Shown in pieces: positions 5,503 to 8,650 of a stretch of 8,650 nt of DNA. The DNA comes from Acidobacteria bacterium UBA6911 (lineage in GTDB: Bacteria > Acidobacteriota > UBA6911), in contig DKBB01000106.1 of NCBI GenBank assembly GCA_002451015.1, positions 1 to 8,650 on the forward strand, read 5' to 3'. Position 1 is the stretch's first letter, and every line of letters starts with the position of its first letter. The notes beneath the pieces were generated by a model. It saw only the letters and a program-made list of their open reading frames with translations. It did no database searches and had not been told where the DNA came from. Both the position numbers and the translations under genes were made by a program.

Positions 5503-7121
5503 AAATCGTCAACGGTCAAGTTTACGATCCCGCCAATGATATCGACGGGGAAGTGCGCGATATCTGTATCGATAAAGGGCGGATTGTGGATTCGGTTGAC
5601 AATTGCCGAACGATCGACGCCTCCGGGATGATCGTCATGCCGGGTGGTGTGGACATGCACGCCCACATCGCCGGACCGAAGGTAAATACGGCCCGTAAAA
5701 TGCGCCCGGAAGACCACCGTCTGGATCCGGTTCCCCGGACATCCCTGACCCGGTCGGGAGTCGGCAAGACGGTACCCTCAACGTTTGCGACAGGGTATCG
5801 CTATGCAGCGATGGGGTACACTACCGCGTTCGATGCCGCCGTTCCTCCCATAGCCGCCCGTCACGCCCACGAAGAATTTTCGGATATTCCCGTCATTGAT
5901 AAGGGTTTTTTTGTGTTGATGGGTAATAACGAATATATCATGCAGCAGATTGCGGCCGGGGAATCTGAAAGACTGCGCGATTATGTGGCCTGGCTGCTGC
6001 AGGCGACTAAAGGGTATGCGGTGAAAATGGTGAATCCGGGGGGCGTGGAGTTATGGAAGTCGCTCTCGAACACTCATGGCCTTGACGAGGAAGTAACCGG
6101 TTTCGGCGTCACCCCGAGACAGATTGTCGAATCCCTGTCCGAAGCGAGTATGAATCTGCGCCTGCCCCATCCGGTGCACATTCACTGCAACAATCTCGGG
6201 ATTGCGGGCAATTGGGAGACGACCCTCGAAACGATGAAAGCCCTGGACGGCCGGCGCGGTCACATGGCCCATATCCAGTTTCACAGCTATGGCGGAGAAC
6301 CGGGTGGCCTGTTTGTTTCCCGTGTTGCCGAATTGGCTGGATATGTGAACACCCACCCCAACATCACGGTGGATATCGGGCAGATTCTCTTCGGAGATAC
6401 CACTTCCATGACCGGGGACGGCCCACTCGGATACCTGCTGCACCAGGTGACGGGGCGCAAATGGGTCAATGTCGATGTCGAAAATGAAGCCGGCTGCGGG
6501 ATTGTCCCTATCGAATACAAGGATAGGAGCCACATGCACACAACCCAGTGGGCTGTCGGCCTGGAATGGTACCTGATGGTAAACGACCCCTGGAGGATTG
6601 CCTTGTCCACCGACCATCCCAACGGGGCTTCGTTTGTAGCCTACCCGCAGGTTATCCGCCTGCTGATGGACAGGGAGTACCGGAGGGAAGCCATAAAAAA
6701 GGTGAATCCGAAGGCCGTCGCCAAAACGGCCTTGCCGGACCTGGACCGGGAATACTCCCTTTACGAGATTGCAATAATCACCCGGGCCGCTCCGGCCCGT
6801 ATCCTGGGATTGAAGCATAAGGGCCACCTGGGTGTCGGAGCGGATGCCGATGTTACGATCTATGAAAAGTGCGACGATCAGGAAAAAATGTTTTCCGTCC
6901 CACGCTACGTGGTTAAAGAAGGAGAAGTTATAGTGGAGGACGGATCCATCCGCCGGGAAACGTTCGGGAAAACCCTGTATGTTTTGCCCGGGTACGATAT
7001 GGCCGTCGAAAAAGACATCCGGGAATATTTCAGGAAATATTACACAATCGAATTCGAGAATTATCCGGTGCAGCTGGAACATTACCTGCCGCGACCACGG
7101 GAAGTCAAAGTCCTAAATTAG
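5496..7121 (+). CDS. fwdA: Formylmethanofuran dehydrogenase subunit A (amidohydrolase, formyl transfer/hydrolysis site)
   Basis: 541 residues, near family length; a member of the amidohydrolase superfamily with a dinuclear metal centre. In archaeal Fwd it condenses formate, delivered by an internal tunnel from FwdB, with methanofuran; in Fhc it hydrolyses formyl-methylofuran to formate. Seen: MPGGVDMHAHIAG (48-60) with His55 and His57, KMVNPGG (177-183) with Lys177 as the likely carboxylated bridging lysine, HPVHIHCNN (225-233) with His228 and His230, GHMAHIQFHSYGG (255-267), and ALSTDHPNG (369-377) with Asp373. The metal-ligand set thus appears complete. The C-terminal ADADVTIYEK strand block (450-459) is typical of the superfamily. 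Ribosome site GAAGGAG (5481-5487) lies in the end of fwdB. Equivalent to fhcA in methylotrophs. The stop codon abuts a palindromic repeat. Confidence 0.97.
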   Translation: MLKIVNGQVYDPANDIDGEVRDICIDKGRIVDSVDNCRTIDASGMIVMPGGVDMHAHIAGPKVNTARKMRPEDHRLDPVPRTSLTRSGVGKTVPSTFATGYRYAAMGYTTAFDAAVPPIAARHAHEEFSDIPVIDKGFFVLMGNNEYIMQQIAAGESERLRDYVAWLLQATKGYAVKMVNPGGVELWKSLSNTHGLDEEVTGFGVTPRQIVESLSEASMNLRLPHPVHIHCNNLGIAGNWETTLETMKALDGRRGHMAHIQFHSYGGEPGGLFVSRVAELAGYVNTHPNITVDIGQILFGDTTSMTGDGPLGYLLHQVTGRKWVNVDVENEAGCGIVPIEYKDRSHMHTTQWAVGLEWYLMVNDPWRIALSTDHPNGASFVAYPQVIRLLMDREYRREAIKKVNPKAVAKTALPDLDREYSLYEIAIITRAAPARILGLKHKGHLGVGADADVTIYEKCDDQEKMFSVPRYVVKEGEVIVEDGSIRRETFGKTLYVLPGYDMAVEKDIREYFRKYYTIEFENYPVQLEHYLPRPREVKVLN

Positions 7122-7142
7122 GAGCGAACCTTGTGTTCGCCC
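7121..7142. repeat. Solo palindromic repeat GCGAAC-CTTGT-GTTCGC at the fwdA/ftr junction
   Basis: Arms GCGAAC (7124-7129) and GTTCGC (7135-7140) flank a 5-nt loop, and one more outer pair (7122 with 7142) forms past a mismatch. The final G of the fwdA stop codon is the first base of the element. From memory, near-identical GGGGCGAACCTTGTGTTCGC-type units are dispersed in many environmental bacterial genomes, so this is probably one REP-like copy; that needs a genome search. No T tract follows, so it is not a standard intrinsic terminator. In mRNA the hairpin could protect the fwdDBA message from 3' decay or lower expression of ftr and fwdC. Confidence 0.7.
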
Positions 7143-7190
7143 TGTAATCGAGAAGTGAGGGAGACACTTTAACGGGAAACCTTTCATCCT

Positions 7191-8087
7191 ATGACATATT
7201 CCATCAACGGGGTTGAAATCGAAGACACCTTCGCGGAAGCCTTCGGCATGTGGGGTTCGCGTGTGATTATTACGGCCGTGAATCGGAAATGGGCGCGCGA
7301 AGCCGCTTCCAAGATGACCGGGTTCGCCACTTCCGTTATCCGTTGTCACTGTGAGGGGGCGATAGAAGCGGATCTGGATCAGACTCCGGACGGAAGACCG
7401 GGCGTGAGCGTTCTATTCTTCGGTTTTTCCAGTAATTCCCTGGCGCAGCAGTTGATCGACCGCGTCGGTCAGTGCGTCCTGACGTGCCCTACGACAGCCT
7501 GTTTCAACGGGTTGGATTCGGATGAGAAGGTTTCTGTCGGCGGTCAGCTGAGGTTTTTCGGAGACGGGTACCAGAGCAGCAAGGTCATTGCCGGGCGCCG
7601 GTACTGGCGTGTTCCAGTGATGGAAGGCGAGTTCCTGGTGGAGGACAAGTTCGGAGTCCGGCAGGCCGTAGCCGGCGGGAATTTCTTGATTCTAGGAAGC
7701 GATCCTGCCGTCACACTGCAGGCGGCGGAACTTGCCGTGGAGGCAATGCGGAAGGTTGAAGGGGTCATCATGCCTTTCCCGGGGGGAATAGTACGCAGCG
7801 GCAGCAAGGTCGGATCCCGGTATAAATTTTTAAAAGCCTCTACAAATGACGCTTTCTGTCCCAGCCTGCGCGGTGTTGTGGACACCGAACTGCCGGAAGA
7901 CGTCAATTCAGTATTGGAAATCGTGATGAACGGATTGGATGTGGAGCCTATTGAAGAGGCGACGCGTGCGGGAGTGCAGGCCGCCTGTATCCCGGGCATC
8001 CGCCGGATCTCGGCGGGAAACTACGGTGGGAACTTGGGAAAGTTCAAGTTTTACCTGCAGGAAATAATGAAAAAGGCTTGTTTTTAA
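7191..8087 (+). CDS. ftr: Formylmethanofuran:tetrahydromethanopterin formyltransferase
   Basis: 298 residues, the usual Ftr/FhcD length. Transfers the formyl group between formyl-methanofuran (methylofuran) and N5 of H4MPT in the cytosol; in methylotrophs it is the D subunit of the Fhc complex. Seen: INGVEIEDTFAEAFGM (5-20), TGFATSVI (43-50), QTPDGRPG (64-71), the conserved GQCVLTCPTTACFNG (93-107), MPFPGGIVRSGSKVGSRYKF (194-213), and the terminal GIRRISAGNYGGNLGKFKFY (269-288). An in-frame TAA at 7170-7172 rules out a longer start, so ATG 7191 stands, but its ribosome site (CGGGAAAC, 7173-7180) is weak; the better GAGGGAG at 7157-7163 is too far away. It is separated from fwdA by 69 bp holding a palindromic repeat, the largest gap in the operon, and shares one base with fwdC (TAATG). 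Confidence 0.97.
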   Translation: MTYSINGVEIEDTFAEAFGMWGSRVIITAVNRKWAREAASKMTGFATSVIRCHCEGAIEADLDQTPDGRPGVSVLFFGFSSNSLAQQLIDRVGQCVLTCPTTACFNGLDSDEKVSVGGQLRFFGDGYQSSKVIAGRRYWRVPVMEGEFLVEDKFGVRQAVAGGNFLILGSDPAVTLQAAELAVEAMRKVEGVIMPFPGGIVRSGSKVGSRYKFLKASTNDAFCPSLRGVVDTELPEDVNSVLEIVMNGLDVEPIEEATRAGVQAACIPGIRRISAGNYGGNLGKFKFYLQEIMKKACF

Positions 8088-8650
8088 TGACCGTACTGAC
8101 ACTTAAATCACAGCTCCGTGTGCCCCTGGAGGCGGGAGTGATCGTGCCGGACCGGTTTGACGGCAAACCGGTGAGGGAGATTGCCGGGATGCCTGTGACA
8201 TACGGGAATGAGACCGCCAGCCTGGGGGATTTTTTCCGGGTGGACGGGACCGGATCCGCAGAGATTGTCCTGGAGGGGGACATGGGCTGTGTAAAGAATA
8301 TAGCAGCCGGAATGACACGGGGAAAAGTCACGGTCCACGGCGACACAGGGATGCACATTGGATCGGGAATGAGCGGCGGTGAAATCGTTGTCCACGGCAA
8401 CGCCGGCGACTGGGCGGGTGCGGAGATGCAGGGCGGCATAATACACATACGGGGGAATGCGGGACACGATCTCGGCGGAGCGTACCGGGGAAGCCGCCGG
8501 GGAATGAACCGGGGACTGATAATTGTCGAAGGCAATGCCGGCAATGAGACGGGCGCGGTCATGCGAAGGGGACTGATTGTTGTCGCAGGAAATACAGGGG
8601 ATTTTACCGGAGCTTTTATGATCGCCGGTACCATTATGGTTTTCGGAAAG
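8087..8650 (+). CDS. fwdC: Formylmethanofuran dehydrogenase subunit C, N-terminal part (cut by window end)
   Basis: 188 codons are visible with no stop; family members run to roughly 250-280 residues, so the C-terminal third or so is missing. FwdC is a right-handed beta-helix subunit related to the C-terminal (GXGXG) domain of glutamate synthase; it scaffolds the complex and, in Fhc, bridges to Ftr. Seen: MTVLTLKSQLRVPLEAGVIV at the start, then successive turns of the form GN/D-x-G: VHGDTGMHIGSGMSGG, VHGNAGDWAGAEMQGG, IRGNAGHDLGGAYRGSRRGM, VEGNAGNETGAVMRRG and VAGNTGDFTGAFMIAG. The ATG shares its A with the TAA stop of ftr, so translation is coupled. Order B-A-Ftr-C matches fhcBADC of bacterial methylotrophs. 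Confidence 0.95.
   Translation, partial: MTVLTLKSQLRVPLEAGVIVPDRFDGKPVREIAGMPVTYGNETASLGDFFRVDGTGSAEIVLEGDMGCVKNIAAGMTRGKVTVHGDTGMHIGSGMSGGEIVVHGNAGDWAGAEMQGGIIHIRGNAGHDLGGAYRGSRRGMNRGLIIVEGNAGNETGAVMRRGLIVVAGNTGDFTGAFMIAGTIMVFGK

Noticed and set aside
6051..7082. 343-codon open frame on the minus strand
   Set aside because: It lies wholly antisense to fwdA, which has clear motifs and metal ligands; the antisense translation shows no recognisable domain and reflects codon bias of the real gene.
8044..8634. 196-codon proline-rich open frame on the minus strand
   Set aside because: It is the antisense of the glycine-rich fwdC repeats; the Pro/Ser-rich composition is what antisense Gly codons give.

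Overview
The window is a dense tetrahydromethanopterin (H4MPT)/methanofuran-linked one-carbon (C1) gene island, almost certainly from a bacterium. The bacterial assignment rests on an MtdB-type, pyridine-nucleotide-linked methylene-H4MPT dehydrogenase (methanogens use the F420-dependent Mtd), on Shine-Dalgarno motifs and translationally coupled ATG starts, and on interspersed palindromic repeats of a kind I associate with Desulfobacterota-like and other environmental bacterial genomes. The exact lineage cannot be fixed from the sequence. Coding density is high and base composition is moderately GC-rich by eye, except for AT-rich intergenic pockets.

Layout: (1) 64-1634, + strand: a DUF447 flavin-split-barrel-like protein overlapping beta-RFAP synthase (mptG), the committed enzyme of methanopterin synthesis. 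(2) 1706-2566, - strand: mtdB, convergent with mptG and divergent from the next operon. (3) 2570-2675: a short AT-rich divergent intergenic region filled with inverted and direct copies of a (G)GGACATAAT/ATTATGTCCC motif. (4) 2676-8650, + strand: a tight operon orfY (ATP-grasp) - fwdD - fwdB - fwdA - ftr - fwdC. fwdC runs off the window end. A second, unrelated palindromic repeat sits exactly at the fwdA stop codon.

How they work together: mptG, and by inference the ATP-grasp and DUF447 proteins, make or modify the H4MPT/methanofuran-type carriers. MtdB interconverts methylene- and methenyl-H4MPT with NAD(P). Ftr moves the formyl group between H4MPT and methanofuran (methylofuran). The Fwd complex handles formyl-methanofuran. 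Methenyl-H4MPT cyclohydrolase (mch), formaldehyde-activating enzyme (fae) and Fwd electron-transfer subunits (fwdE/F/G) are not in the window.

Main point of interest: textbook methylotrophs (Methylobacterium) carry a hydrolytic Fhc complex that lacks FwdD and has a redox-dead FhcB. Here fwdD is present, and FwdB keeps the [4Fe-4S] cysteines and the Cys in the SVCHGPS loop that ligates W/Mo in archaeal enzymes. The cluster therefore looks like a true redox-active formylmethanofuran dehydrogenase joined to a bacterial NAD(P)-linked MtdB, in the gene order typical of bacterial fhcBADC.
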